Below, piece after piece: positions 1 through 12,500 of a DNA stretch of 64,000 bases. The translations under genes and the position numbers were made by a program. Source of the stretch: Nemophila menziesii (taxonomy: Eukaryota > Streptophyta > Magnoliopsida > Boraginales > Hydrophyllaceae); the NCBI GenBank assembly GCA_029959085.1, contig JARWIR010000017.1:24665507-24729506 (forward strand), written 5' to 3'. The number at the start of each line of letters is the position of its first letter. The stretch's first letter is position 1. The notes under the pieces were generated by a model, which was given only the letters and a program-made list of their open reading frames with translations, was not told where the DNA came from and made no database searches.

Positions 1-1052
1 GTTGCTCTGTTCAGTGCCATGCTATGGCTCTACTATGCATACTTGAAGACCAACGTCACTCTTCTCATAACTATAAATGCTGTAGGATGTTTCATTGAGA
101 CCATTTACATAGGCTTCTATCTTTACTATGCACCTAAGAAACTCAAGGTTAGTAATATCTTACCTAGTTATCGTTTGCTCTGAAAATACATATGATTCTA
201 CTTTTTGGACTGGATGATTATTTGAAATTCGGTCCATATATAGTATGAAAACAAAAATGATACTAACATGTTTTATGGAACTTGTGTAGGTTCAAACAAT
301 GAAGGTCCTTGTTCTGCTAGTAATTGTTGGGTTTGGTCTTATTATTGGTCTTACTCAATTTCTAGTCAAAGGTATCCCAGCCCGTGCGGTCATCGTGGGA
401 TGGATTTGCCTAGTGTTTTCTCTCTGTGTATTTGTTGCTCCTTTAGGCATTCTGGTAAGTTAAAACCCTAATCTAAACCTTCTAAATATATTTATGTAGA
501 TAGTTTTTTATATCCATGGGAGACTAACTCTTGTTTTACAATTTTGCGCAGAGACAAATTATACGAACCAAGAGTGTGGAGTATATGCCCTTTCTTTTGT
601 CATTTTTTCTCACATTAAGTGCCGTTACATGGTTTTTCTACGGTCTACTACTCAAGGACTTCAATATCGCTGTAAGTTTCATGCATGGTTTCTCTTGATA
701 TATTTGATCGAAGACTAACTCCTAATTAATCATCATCGACTATTCTTTTCAATAGATTCCAAATGTGCTGGGCTTTGCTTTGGGTATTGTTCAGATGATC
801 CTTTACGTAATTTACAAGAAGAAGGATGATAAGAAAGCGAATGAGAAAACTAAATATCCAGAATTACCAGATCAGATAATCATTTTAGAAGAAGGAAAGC
901 TTCCAGAACAAATCATAGATATTGTGAAGCTTGGTGCACTCATATCTACGGATAAAACTCCTGTGGTTCCACAATCAGTCCATGATGATCATGCTCATTC
1001 TCGTGAAGCAGGACTCCATAGTTTTCCTAAGCCAATTCACGCTGCAGCTTGA
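1..1052 (+). CDS. SWEET: SWEET sugar transporter, clade III-like, 3' four exons (5' end outside window)
   Basis: Four exons are visible: 1-147, 290-454, 552-671 and 756-1052 (TGA at 1050-1052). All junctions are GT-AG and all are phase 0. They encode about 242 residues; SWEET proteins are usually 240-300 residues, so roughly the first transmembrane helix and a half lie upstream of the window. Family signatures are plain: [10 protein letters not shown] and [19 protein letters not shown] in the first exon, [20 protein letters not shown] and VFVAPLGIL in the second, the MtN3 motif [20 protein letters not shown] with [10 protein letters not shown] in the third, and [20 protein letters not shown] in the fourth. 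The tail after the last helix is about 75 hydrophilic residues, typical of clade III (SWEET9-15) plasma-membrane sucrose facilitators. Members export sugar for phloem loading, nectar or seed filling; the exact paralogue cannot be assigned. No internal stop is seen. Confidence 0.95.
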
Positions 1053-2198
1053 AGAATGCTATTAGAAGCATGAATAATCAAATTAATATTGTTCTATGAT
1101 GATCAATTGTCTTTGTTCTTCCTTTGATGTGCGTACCGTACTATGTTGTTCTGTGTAATCATCATTGTCGTCTATTTTACTTAACAAATGTGGTTTTGTA
1201 ATATTCTGTAATAATTATGTCAAAGAAAACAGTAACTTTTTTTCCCGTGAGATTGAACAATGTAATGTAATGGTGAATTCTTAACCTCTAATATCAATTA
1301 TGTCCGTTATTAAGTAAGCTTTTGTTTGTATTATATATTTGCGTTTTAGACTTTTCCGTTCCTAATTAGTGTCTTTATTAGGTTTATAATTATTTTATCT
1401 AAAATTTCTGAAACTAAAGTTTCAAATTCAGTATTCAAGCATAAATAGCTAGGTTAGTTCTTTTTCCTGACATAAACTTTTTTTTCTAGTCTGGTTGATA
1501 TTGTTCATAAACGGTTTATTTCGTTTTTAATCCTAGTTGTATGATTTACTCCAACAAATTTGTATTAGTGGATATTGTAGAATAAATTATGCAATATATA
1601 TTAATATATATAAGATCAGAGGGCTTTGATAATGAAAGTCGAGTCTGAAGTACATGATGCCTTTATTTATTTAATTATTTAAATTAAAAACTTCAGCAAT
1701 GATTAAATTTGTTGCCTAACCTAATTCTTTCTGAATGAAGAATGTGATTAGATTTTCTTTTTCCTTCCTACCCCACCTACAATTATGCATGGATTGGTAG
1801 TGATGGGCAGATGGCTGGAACATTGTAAAGTAAAATATGTTAAGACTTTCGATCGACTCGGTAGTTGTCTTATCCTCGTAAAGCGATATTAGAATACCAC
1901 TTACAAGAAGAAACATAATCCTAAAGTTTAGTGCTGCAAGTGTCTTCTCCTGCCTGCCGGGTAATATTATCAAGAGAGTTAATTCAGTGAAGAAAATCTA
2001 AGTTACAATCATTTTAAGCTACAATCAGAGGATCATATTTATATTTCTATTATTTGATTATAGTTATCAACTAGTAAATAAATAATACATGTTCAATATA
2101 ATAATATACATCGATTCTTTTTTCTTTTATATCTCTTAAATAAAAATATTTTCTTACATAATAGATTTTTCAACTACTAGTGACACATGTGATTTTGA
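1053..2198. other. intergenic, 3' flank of the SWEET gene
   Basis: AT-rich sequence including the presumed 3' UTR of the SWEET gene (several AATAA-like and TTTTGTAATAT signals at 1160-1230). One 85-residue open frame on the minus strand (1716-1973) has no recognisable domain and is probably chance. I see nothing else. Confidence 0.6.
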
Positions 2199-2428
2199 GC
2201 CCGTTTGGGATTAATTGTTTTAGAGTTAAAAGCGTTTTTTTGATTAAAATTAAGATATTTATAAAAAATATTAAAAAATATTTTGACATCCAAAATCACT
2301 TTAAATGATTATTTTAATAATCACTAATCTAGTGCTTTTTCTAAAAGTGATTTTAAGAGTCTAAAATATTGTCATGGATCTAAAATCATTTTAAGTGATT
2401 ATTTTGAAAAAGCAATCCCCAAACGGGC
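2199..2428. mobile_element. MITE with GCCCGTTTGGG terminal inverted repeats
   Basis: The left end reads GCCCGTTTGGGATT (2199-2212) and the right end AATCCCCAAACGGGC (2414-2428), which is its reverse complement with one extra base. The 230-bp interior is AT-rich with several AAAATCACTTTAA/TTAAAGTGATTT-like inverted pieces and no coding capacity. This end type is common in plant non-autonomous DNA transposons. I could not find a convincing target-site duplication, so the superfamily is left open. Confidence 0.7.
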
Positions 2429-3370
2429 ACTTTCTTGGCTACCTTGTCTTTCCAGCACAATGAAAACTCATTATTTTCTTTTGCTTTTCACGTTTCTTTC
2501 TTGTTTCTCGGTTCTAATTATATTTTCTGCATCCTAAAATACAATGCTAACTGATATATCCTTCACATCCACCGGAAACATCCCCATTATTGTTTACAAA
2601 AAATTGATGCATCTGATCCCTGCTAGATAAAGTACTCAGACGTGCCAGACACCAAGCCCATGACACAAAAACTCACCAGTGATAATTACAACACCCGGAG
2701 TCGAGCTATCCAAAAACCTCTCCTATATATTTTTACAAAAATATTTGAACGGACCCCGATCTACAAAATATCACAAGATGACCTTTTAGGTTAGTATTTT
2801 ATGTCACCGTTAGTTAGTTTTTTTCCCATTTTTTGTCAGTTGACCGTTAGTCAACGACGCGTGGCGCCACATCTGTCCACCTCAACGCCACGTCATCTTC
2901 ATTAACACATCATTACACGTTTTTTAAAAATAATCACTAATTCTTAAAGATCGACCAAGAAAAAAGAAAAAAATTCTTGAAAAAGATGACCCTCACTCTC
3001 TTACACAAGAAAACCACCGCCCTCCACCTGCCCAAGAAAACCGCCACCACTCGTGTCCATTCTCCAGCATCATCAACCGGCTTGGCTACGCCATCAATAA
3101 TCTAAAAACCCAAATTAAGTTGAAAACAAAAAAAAATCTTCACACAAAATGTTTTGATATATTAAATATTTATTAAAATATAAAGCTTAATATTTGATTT
3201 GGGATTGAGTGCATATAAATTATAAAAAAATATCTTATTCTATTTTAACTACATTACATTATAGTTCTCAAAGACACGTATTAGTAATTACTCGTTAGAA
3301 TTCATAATTCTCAAATCCCAAACAAGACATAGTTATAGGACATACTAGTTAAAAATATGATGGATGATTC
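2429..3370. other. intergenic
   Basis: AT-rich with a short GC-richer patch at about 2830-2900 (an ACGCGTGGCGCCAC block). No open frame or repeat with clear ends is recognised. Confidence 0.5.
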
Positions 3371-3811
3371 AGGTGTTTGCTTGTTTTTTATAGTATTTTA
3401 AAGTGATAAATCTGAATGCTGAATAAATAATTGAATAGAATTTATTCAGTTAAGAGTCTGTGTCGAATGAATCAGACTTAGAGGGTGTTTGTTTGCACGT
3501 AATGAGATCTTAATTTGGTTTATTTAGACACTTGATCAATAAAACAATCTGTTTTTTTTACCAGTTCAGGTTTGAATAGCTCTTAATTGGTCTGTTTCAT
3601 TAAGATTTCAAACTACATTTGATTCATTCACACCCTGCCTCTTAACGGATTAAAAACTATTCAGCTGTTATTCAGCATTCGGTAGTTATCACTTAAAAAA
3701 ATCAAACGACGCCTATTAGGAGTCATTCAAATCTGAATTGGTCAATAAAAATAAACTGTCTTATTCTTAATGAATCAAATTAAGATCTTATCATGTGCAA
3801 ATAAATACCCC
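3371..3811. mobile_element. two overlapping foldback MITEs (ends 3371/3714 and 3482/3811)
   Basis: Arm A begins at 3371 (AGGTGTTTGCTTG...AAGTGATAA...GAATGCTGAATAA) and its reverse complement lies at about 3610-3714 (ending ...AAACGACGCCT). Arm B begins at 3482 (AGGGTGTTTGTTTGCACGTA, then GAGATCTTAATTT) and its reverse complement lies at about 3718-3811 (AAATTAAGATCTTATC then ATGTGCAAATAAATACCCC). The order is A, B, A', B', so the arms interleave rather than nest. Both ends share an AGG(G)TGTTTG(C/T)TTG start, suggesting related families. There is no coding capacity. Confidence 0.65.
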
Positions 3812-4511
3812 TTTGCTTTAAATCACTAACAAATAGCCTTCTTTTATCAATTTTCACACCCAACAAATTCCTTAGTAAAAATATGTATCTTTAGATTAGG
3901 CTTTGGATTAGAGATGTAAATGATCCAAACTGCTCGCGGGCCGTTCAAACTCGTTCATTTATACAAGGGAACAAATAAAGTTGTTCAAACCCGTTCATTT
4001 AGAAAAAGAGTTCATTTGAGCTCGTTCATTAACTGCGTATATTAGTAAATTAATATTTTATTTATTAATAAATATATTATTATGGTATATGGACTTGAAT
4101 TTTTTTATTTCTTTGAATTTTAATTTTTTTCATTAATATCACACTTCATATACTATACCACACACTTTATTTATTAATATCAATCGTTCATGAAAGTTAT
4201 GGTTCATCATAAATAAAACAGATTGTTCGTTAATAACTCAAGCTCCGCTCGAAAAAATCTCATTCAATAAGTTAACAAACAAGCTTTAAAACCTCTGGCT
4301 CGACTCGTTAGAATTTGAGCTCGCCTCGCCTCGACTCAAAAATCTTAACAAACAATCAATTGGGGTGGGAAATAGTATAATAATACACTGTAAATTTGAC
4401 GATAAACTACAGAAAACATACAACATTAACTTTAAGGTAAAATAGCTTCAAAGTGTAATTTGGATTATAACAAACTAATAATGCATTAGAAATCAATGAG
4501 TTTAAATTTCT
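3812..4511. repeat. intergenic with dispersed GCTCGTTC-rich repeat
   Basis: About 3910-4370 is a patch of repeated CTCGTTCATT / GTTCAAAC / GAGCTCG words, for example TTCAAACTCGTTCATTT and then TTCAAACCCGTTCATTT. The style matches the repeat at 24421-25005 and is a common class of non-autonomous plant element. Ends are not clear. The rest, up to the trigger-factor stop codon, is AT-rich without features. Confidence 0.45.
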
Positions 4512-6065
4512 TCAGTTTGAATCTTGACTACAAATAATGGCATCAAATCTAAATATATCACCAGGTTCAAACTTCGCTTCAAGATCTTCAAAACTCTGTT
4601 CAATTACCAAATCTTTACTTACTACTAAACCTTCCTGCATAAGTGTTTATAGAACCCATTTAACATTGATGACATGGCACGCACACACACATAGAGATTA
4701 TATATACCTTTCTTACATACTCAGCTACAGTAGAGTTTACAATTTTCTTAATAACTTGCTTATACACTTCAGAAGGCCCAAGAATTTCCAAAAGAATATT
4801 CTTTGGAATCTACGTAAAGAAAATTAATACGCATAAACATTTCAACTAGTAATTATTTTAAAAGAAATGTAAATACTTACATTAGGAGTCTTTCCTGTAA
4901 AATTCCATTTTTGCCCATTATAGATCAGCAATGTATATTATGCAACTAAAGAAGTAGAAAAAAGTCAACACATAACTTTGACAATTTATTACCTCCTTTT
5001 ACTCTTCGAAAACCTGGGATTGGTTGAGCATCAGCTACCATTTTTGTGAAAACTTTATCATATAAGTCTTGAGTTGTTGAGCCAGAAACTTCAATACTTA
5101 TCTGTCAAAAGAAAAATTCACAATTAATTGTAATTACAAATGACAATATATTGAATTTCGTGTGTCTTACCTTAACTTCATTGGGATTATTAGTATCAGA
5201 AGTAGTAACAGAAAAATCTTTAAATTGACTAGACGAAACTTCAACATCTTCTACTCCTAATTAAACACGATCAATGAGGGAAAATAAGCAAAGATTTTAA
5301 TGAGAATGGGAAGAAAACAAAGGGATTTTCTTTGTACCCGAGGCTATAACTTGAAAAATCGAACGTCTTAAATTTTCCCTGAAAAGAAAAGGTAGAATGG
5401 TCATAGTGTACACTTGATTACTGTGACATATGATCAAACACTTGGGAGTTGATTGCCTAGTGTTCATAATCTAAATTACATGTTACATTTAAACACAAAC
5501 AAGAACATTAGTTTAACAATATCAACAATTTTTTACCGTTTTGTATGAATTAATTCACGGTTAGATCCAATCCGAAGAGCGAAGAATCTTGCTTTAGGAT
5601 ATTGGCATGAAATGAAGGCATGTCCACATTGCTTTTGAGATACACTCTACACAAGAATTTTAACCTTTTGTTAAGTAACCACTAAAACGATTTATGCGTA
5701 ATTAAACATGTACAACAAAGAACAATTAAAACTACTAAAATGCACCAAAGTATAATACAAAGAAACTGAGTACAGTCTAGGCTAAAACTAAACTCTAACT
5801 TATACCACTGGTCACGAATTTAAGGCTACCAAATTTAGGCAAACGAGCTCCAACTAACAGAACAGAGATACACTGAATACGATTATTTACAGAACCAATG
5901 CAAAAAAAAGGATTGTTGCAAAAAGTATAATATATGGAGACGAATAATGTAGTAAAAGAGATAGAAAAGGCAAATTTTGAAAGGGGAAACAAGTGATGGA
6001 TTGATTACCTTAGATTGCAAATGGAGAAGCAAGTGAGTGTTTGTCTTAATGGAGAGCATCGCCAT
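4512..6065 (-). CDS. trigger-factor N-terminal domain protein, probably plastid-targeted
   Basis: Exons on the minus strand: 6065-6009 (ATG at 6063-6065), about 5875-5805, 5646-5537, 5378-5338, 5256-5171, 5101-4993, 4894-4881 (14 nt), 4809-4708 and 4634-4512 (stop at 4512-4514). All have GT-AG borders. From 5646 on, the phases agree and give the ribosome-binding domain of the trigger-factor family, including FTKMVADAQPIPGFRRVKGG (the GFR.xK ribosome-contact signature), then KTPNIPKNILLEILGPSEVY and QSFEDLEAKFEPGDIFRFDA. No PPIase domain follows, matching the short plant homologues of the bacterial chaperone rather than full-length trigger factor. The first exon (MAMLSIKTNTHLLLHLQSK) looks like the start of a transit peptide. 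The join from the second exon (phase 1 at the obvious donor) to 5646 (phase 0) does not fit, so an exon border, a further micro-exon or a 1-nt lesion is unresolved there. A LINE lies about 70 bp upstream of the ATG. Confidence 0.85.
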
Positions 6066-6167
6066 ATCTTCTGTCCTCTTCTATGTTCTGTTTTTAGTTA
6101 TCCGGTATGTTAAGCTCGAGCAAACCCGCGTGTTTTTTTTTTTTTTTTTTTTTTCTAAACGCTTATA

Positions 6168-8021
6168 TTAAAAAACAATACAAAGATTTGTTAGCCTACC
6201 CCACGGGGGCAAATCAAGGCTTAACAATAAAGCTAGTTTGGAGGGGATTGGACTTGCGCAAAAGTCATAAGACTCACCAATAGGCAAATTTTTGCAAGTC
6301 CAATCCGCTATCAAATTTCCATCTCTTTTCGTAAAGGAAAAGGTTGGATTACAAAATTCGGCAATAAAATAAATACTCCTAATTACATTCGCTAAACATG
6401 GAGAATTAAATTGAAAATTGCTAACTAACGGCTCCATAAGGGAAAGATTGTCGTTTTCCACAATACAATGGAAATTGTTGAGCTCCTTAGCCCAAAGACA
6501 GGCCTTCAAAACTCCCAATCCTTCCGCCTCCAAGCTATTATCAGCATTAATTCTCCATCCTTGACATCTTAGCACTCTACCTTTATAATCCCTGGCAATA
6601 CACGCAATAGTAGAACCATTTTTAGTAAAAGAAGCATCGCAATTAATTTTTATAGAGTTTCTTGGGGGTGGAATCCATTTACTAACCACTTTATTATCTC
6701 GGCTTTGAGTATCTGCTTTTATACTTACCCCATGAATGGGTTTTTCCACTTTTCCCTTCAGTTTACATTTAACATCATAAGGGTTCCCCTTCAGTTTGCT
6801 ATTAACATCATAAGGGTTATCAGTTTTTATTCCTTTCTCATCATTGTTTATATTCATCATGTTCGGTTTTATATCCCATTTTGTATCTTTAAGGTCATTT
6901 GATTCATAACAGTCAAATTGTTCTTTCCATGTTATCTCAGCTTTACTTATTGTTTTCATAGGGTCTAATTTCGAATTATTAAAGATATAAGAGTTTCTTT
7001 CTTTCCATATATGCCATGCTAAGATACAGATTTTTTCAAATGAGTACTCAAAGTCCCACTTTGATTTTTCCATTTGCTTTAATAGATTAGCCATCCATAC
7101 ATCCAATTTCTTGGAGTGGTTGCTAATTTTCAATGAGAGAGGGGATGCTAGCCACGTGGCACGAGCCCAATTACACTCAAATAATAGGTGTTCCACACTT
7201 TCTATCGCATTATTACATATACTACACATTTTTGTATCTCTACACTTTCTCAAGTATAGATTTTCTGAGGTAGGGAGTATATTTTTAATTGCTTTCCAAA
7301 TAATTTTTTTTATTTTTGGGGCTGTTTTCATATTCCATATAGTTTTCCATATCACAGGGTCTATGATATGTGAAGTGGATGGTTTTCCTACTTTCTTTCC
7401 TTCCATTGTTTTGTTTTTTTCAGTTATTAAATATTGATAGCATTTTTTGACTGAGAACAATCCATTAGGGCTAAGGGACCATGTAAGATTATCTCTGACT
7501 TTTACTAATGGAATGAATATTTTAATAATTTTCTCATAATCTTCATTATGGAAATTATTATTGATTTTTTCCAGATTCCATTTTCTTTCACCAGGAAGAA
7601 AAAGATCAGATACTTTATTTATATTAATATCTTTTGGTTTAATAACTTTCAGATCTTGTGAAAACCACACATCCAATTGGGGATTTATGTCTTTCCCATC
7701 TCCAATTTTCCATTTTAGGTGATTTTTAATTGCTTCTCTTCCAGTTATGAGGCTTTTCCAGCCCCAAGAAGATTTATTCCCCAATTTCGCATGTAGAAAG
7801 GAGCTATTTGGGAAATATTTCTCTTTTAACAGTTTATATAGTAGGGACTCTTTTTTGTTAAGAAGATTCCAAGCTTGCTTAGCCAATAAGGCTTCATTCA
7901 TTATATTGAGGTCTCGGAAGCCTAAACCTCCCATATACTTGCTATAAGTTACACTAGGCCAATTAGTCCAGTGTATACCTTTATTAGACTTGTTACCCCA
8001 CCAAAATTTTGCTATTTTCAT
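6168..8021 (-). pseudogene. LINE ORF2, 3' part: RT thumb region, zf-RVT and RNase H
   Basis: Open frame of 617 codons continuing LINE ORF2 on the far side of the copia insertion. The N-terminal part (FWWGNKSNKGIHW, MGGLGFRDLNIMNEALLAKQ) is the conserved post-RT region of plant LINEs. A zf-RVT zinc-binding domain follows (CRDTKMCSICNNAIESVEHL then LFECNWARATW), and then a terminal RNase H domain with acidic residues in INCDASF, LEAEG and VENDN. If the copia element and one TSD copy are ignored, this frame continues directly from the RT frame at 15666-16719, so the insertion is what split the gene. Typed as pseudogene because ORF2 is interrupted here and frameshifted upstream. Confidence 0.92.
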
Positions 8022-8032
8022 AGTAATAGATT

Positions 8033-9194
8033 TGATAGTCTATATGCGTCCTAGAAGGGGGGTTGAATAGGACAATGGAAATTAATCGGCTAATTTTATT
8101 TCAAGTAAATAAAATTAAAAGCTAATTTGAATCCTATTGTTTTAGCAAACTAAATAGTAAAGAACTAGATAATCCTAAAAGACAATATTATCAAACTATT
8201 CATGTAGGCATTTTATCAAGCATATAGAGTGCGGACATGTAAAGAGTGTAGAGATAGAAAACGATACACAACGATGTATAGTGGTTCGGTTTCCCTACAT
8301 CCACTACCTAAGGAAGCCTCCTTAGGATTTGCAAGATTCTCAACTAATCTTCGTAACTCTTAACCGGGTGAGATTACAAACCCTTTACAACCACTTCAAA
8401 ACCTTGAAGGAAATACACTTGTGTTTTCACCAACACAAGGAACCAAGTATAAAACCTATGCTCACACTACTCTCTTAATCTATTACAAGAACTAAGAGGA
8501 AAGGGAAAAGTGTTTAGGGGTGCTTATAAAAGCTTTGTAACTAAACTCCTAAATGAGTGGATATGAACTATGTAGCTTAAGAATGAATATGACTTGAATG
8601 CTCCTTTGAAACCTCCTTGAATGATAATATTAATTGCTCTTAAGATTGGTAGATTGAAGGCTTGAGTTGTGTCTTGAATGAGCTTCAATATATAGCTGAA
8701 AATATCTTCCAACGGTCAAAAGGCTTCTATCTAACGGATCTATTTTATCTCCAACGGATATAAGCTTTGTCCTCTAGTAATAGTGCAGAAAACCCTTTCT
8801 TGCGGTGTACCGCGGGTATGGTCCGGTGCACCGCGAAAACGTTCGTCTTAACTTCAAGCTTACTGGTCGGACTATCCTACACACCGTGTCCCTGGTCCGT
8901 GCCTCAGTCCGGTGTACCGCGCCTTTGGTCCGGTGTACCGCACATTTTCTTAGCTTACTGACGGGCTATCCCGTGCACCGCGCCTCTGATCCGTGGCTCT
9001 GCGGTGTACCGCAGTTTCTGTCCGGTGTACCGCGATACTGCTCTTTTGAAACTCAAGCTTAATATCAAGGAATTTAACACAACTAATCTAATGAGGGGTT
9101 TTGGAAAACCTTAAAAGTGATACCAAATGAATTTTAGTTTAAATGATGATTTGTCGAATATTAAAACGGGAATAAAAACAAGGTGAGGCTAACA
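8033..9194 (-). repeat. copia 3' LTR
   Basis: 1162 bp, with TG at 8033 and CA at 9193-9194 on the plus strand. A likely TATA box (CTATATATTG on the minus strand) lies at 8686-8695. In element orientation, the region upstream of it (about 8800-9040) is the U3 and carries about seven copies of a GC-rich word around CCGGTGTACCGC / GCGGTGTACCGC, which is palindromic. Short minus- and plus-strand open frames inside are by-products. Confidence 0.95.
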
Positions 9195-9196
9195 AT

Positions 9197-9208
9197 CTCC
9201 CCCTTTTT
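9197..9208 (-). promoter_or_regulatory. copia polypurine tract
   Basis: On the minus strand AAAAAGGGGGAG, directly followed by AT and the TG start of the 3' LTR. This is the expected plus-strand primer site for reverse transcription. Confidence 0.9.
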
Positions 9209-9552
9209 GATGTTTGACAAATCATAAACTTTTGAAGATGCCTAAGATAAAGTTTTGAACAAAAACTCCCCCTCAACCTAATCACTAGAGTTTTTATAAA
9301 AACTCCCCCTCACAAAATGCATTTGAAAAAGTTTAACTAAAATTTCTCCCCCTTTGTCAACAACAAAAAGAACTAATGATACAATTTTTTGAAAATTTTA
9401 AGGGGTCAAAACACATTTTGAGTAAAAAACAAGGACTAAAGAAGTAAATGGATAACAATTAGAAGCTTCAAGGACCCTATAACATCAAGAAAATATTAGC
9501 AACAAGATTATATGCACAAAAAGCACTAAACACTAATGGCATGATAAGAAGG

Positions 9553-12500
9553 TTAGAGAATTTGCATGCCAATCTCACAACGAATTTTCTCAAAAAGATC
9601 TTGGGGTAGAGGTTTAGTAAAGATATCGGCTAGTTGATTTTCCGAAGTGACAAATTCAAGTACAATATCCCCTTTTTGAGTGTGATCACGGATAAAATGA
9701 TGACGGATTTCTATGTGTTTCGTTCTAGAGTGTTGAATAGGATTTTTGGTAAGATTGATAGCACTAGTGTTATCACAACGAATGGGAACACAATCATACT
9801 CTAGGCCAAAATCTAGTAAGGTTTGTTTCATCCAAAGAATTTGAGTCACACAATTTCCGGCCGCAACATACTCGGCTTCGGCCGTGGATAAAGCAACACT
9901 ATTTTGTTTTCTACTAGACCAAGAAACAAGGGATTGACCTAAGAATTGGCAACTTCCACTAGTACTCTTCCTATCAAGTCTACAACCGGCATAATCGGCA
10001 TCCGAATAACCTATTAGTTCAAAAGAGGTAAATCTTGGGTACCAAAGTCCTAGACTTAGGGTTCCTTTCAAATACCTAAAAATACGCTTAACGGCACTAA
10101 GATGGGATTCTTTAGGAGAGGATTGAAATCTAGCACAAAGACACACGGGGAACATAATATCGGGTCTAGAAGCGGTTAAATAAAGTAAGCTACCAATCAT
10201 ACCTCGATACGCTTTCTCATCAACATCCTTACCATCTTCATCTTTGTCTAATTTTGTGGATGTGCTCATTGGAGTTCCAATTTCCTTTGCATCTTCAAGT
10301 CCAAATTTTTTGATCAATTCTTTTGTGTATTTGGCTTGATTGACAAAGATTCCATCCTTCATTTGCTTGATTTGAAGTCCAAGAAAGTAGTTCAATTCTC
10401 CCATCATGCTCATCTCAAATTCCTTATGCATGCTTTTAGAAAAATTCTCACAAAGATTTTCATTAGTAGCACCAAATATTATATCATCCACATAAATTTG
10501 AACAAGAAGAATATCTTTTGAAGACCTTTTTATAAATAAAGTGGAGTCAATATTTCCTCTTTTAAAACCATCATCTAACAAAAATTTGCTTAAACGTTCA
10601 TACCAAGCACGAGGTGCTTGTTTTAAACCATATAAAGCCTTTGAAAGTTTAAAAACATGATTTGGAAATTTTGGATCCTCAAAACCCGGTGGTTGTTTAA
10701 CAAAAACTTCCTCATCTATAAAACCGTTTAAAAAATCACTTTTGACATCCATTTGGTAAAGTTTAAAATTCATATAACAAGCAAAAGCAAGAAGCATACG
10801 AATAGATTCAAGTCTAGCTACCGGAGCAAAAGTTTCATCGAAATCAATACCTTCTTCTTGATTGTAACCTTGAGCAACTAACCTTGCTTTATTTCTAGTG
10901 ATAATACCGGTGTCATCTAGCTTGTTGCGAAATACCCACTTAGTGCCAATAATAGTAGGGCCTATTGGTTTCTCAATTAATGTCCAAACCTTACTACGCT
11001 CAAATTGATTTAATTCCTCATGCATAGCGTTTATCCAATGATCATCTAGCAAGGCTTCTTTAATATTCTTGGGCTCAATTTGAGATAAGAATGCTTGATG
11101 AGCACATAGAGCAATGATACGAGAACGAGTGGTAACACCTTCTTTTGGATCACCTAGAATTAATTCACTTGGGTGATCTTTGATATGTTTCCAACACTTT
11201 GGTAAATCCGTACTAGCTTCATTTGATATTTGACCATTTTCCTTAGGAGGTTCATCATGAGATTTTAATTCTTGAGTAGGAGATTCCAAGGGTTGATCTT
11301 GTGGAGTATCTTCATGTAAGTCAACATCTACTACTTTCTTGATACAAAAAGAATTAGTCTCATCAAAGTCAACATGCATAGATTCCTCAATCGTATGAGT
11401 ACGTTTATTGAAAATGCGATAGGCTTTTCCCTTAATGGAATAACCAAGAAAAATACCTTCATCTGATTTAGCATCAAATTTTCCCAAATAGTCCCTAGTG
11501 TTTAAGATAAAACATTTGCACCCAAAAACACGAAAATAAGAAATAGTTGGTGGTCTACCATTCCAAAGCTCATAAGGGGTTTTCTTAATAAGGGGTCTAA
11601 TTAGAATTCTATTTAACACATAACAAGCCGTATGAACGGCTTCACCCCAAAAGTATGTAGGCAAGCTATGTTCTTTTAGCATTGTTCTAGTCATTTCTTG
11701 TAGAGTTCGGTTTTTCCTTTCCACTACCCCATTTTGTTGGGGAGTTCTAGGAGCCGAAAAATTATGCTCAATCCCAAATTCATCACAAAAATGCACAAAA
11801 GGAGAGTTCACATATTCACTACCATTATCACTACGAATGCATGTAATAGAGTAGCCTTTCTCATTTTGCACCTTTCTACAAAGTTTTGCAAATTCATTGA
11901 AGGCATCACTTTTTAAAGCAAGGAACATCACCCATGTATATCTAGTGAAAACATCAACAACAACAAAGACATATCTAGATCCTCCTAGACTAGTGACATC
12001 AACGGGACCAAAAAGATCCATATGCAATAATTGAAGTGGCCTAACGGTGATGACCTTATTTATGGATTTAAAAGATGAACGATGTTGTTTACCAAGTTGA
12101 CATGCATCACATAATTTATCTTTATCAAATTTATAAATAGGCAAACCAACAACAAGATTTTTTCTAGACAATTTTGAAATCAAATCCATGCTAGCATGTC
12201 CTAAACGTCTATGCCAAAGCCAACTATCATTTACCACGGATAAGCATTTAATATGTTTACACATAAGACTCTCAAGATCAACAACAAAAACATTATCCGA
12301 TCTTTTTGCAATAAACATAGTATCTAACTCATCATTTTTTAAAACAACACATCTAGATGCTTCAAATTTAACACTATAACCAACATCACAAAGTTGACTT
12401 ATACTAAGCAAGTTAAATGAGAGACCCTCAACAAGCAAAACATTAGAGATAAGTAAAGAATTCATATTACCAATGTTACCTTTACCCAAAACGCGTTTCT

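Noticed and set aside
1716..1973. 85-codon minus-strand open frame after the SWEET gene
   Set aside because: No domain, no splice context, and composition like the surrounding AT-rich DNA.
8767..9062. Plus-strand frames of 64 and 85 codons in the copia LTR (repeated at 15233-15528)
   Set aside because: They are created by the GC-rich palindromic U3 repeats and lie antisense to the element; identical in both LTRs.
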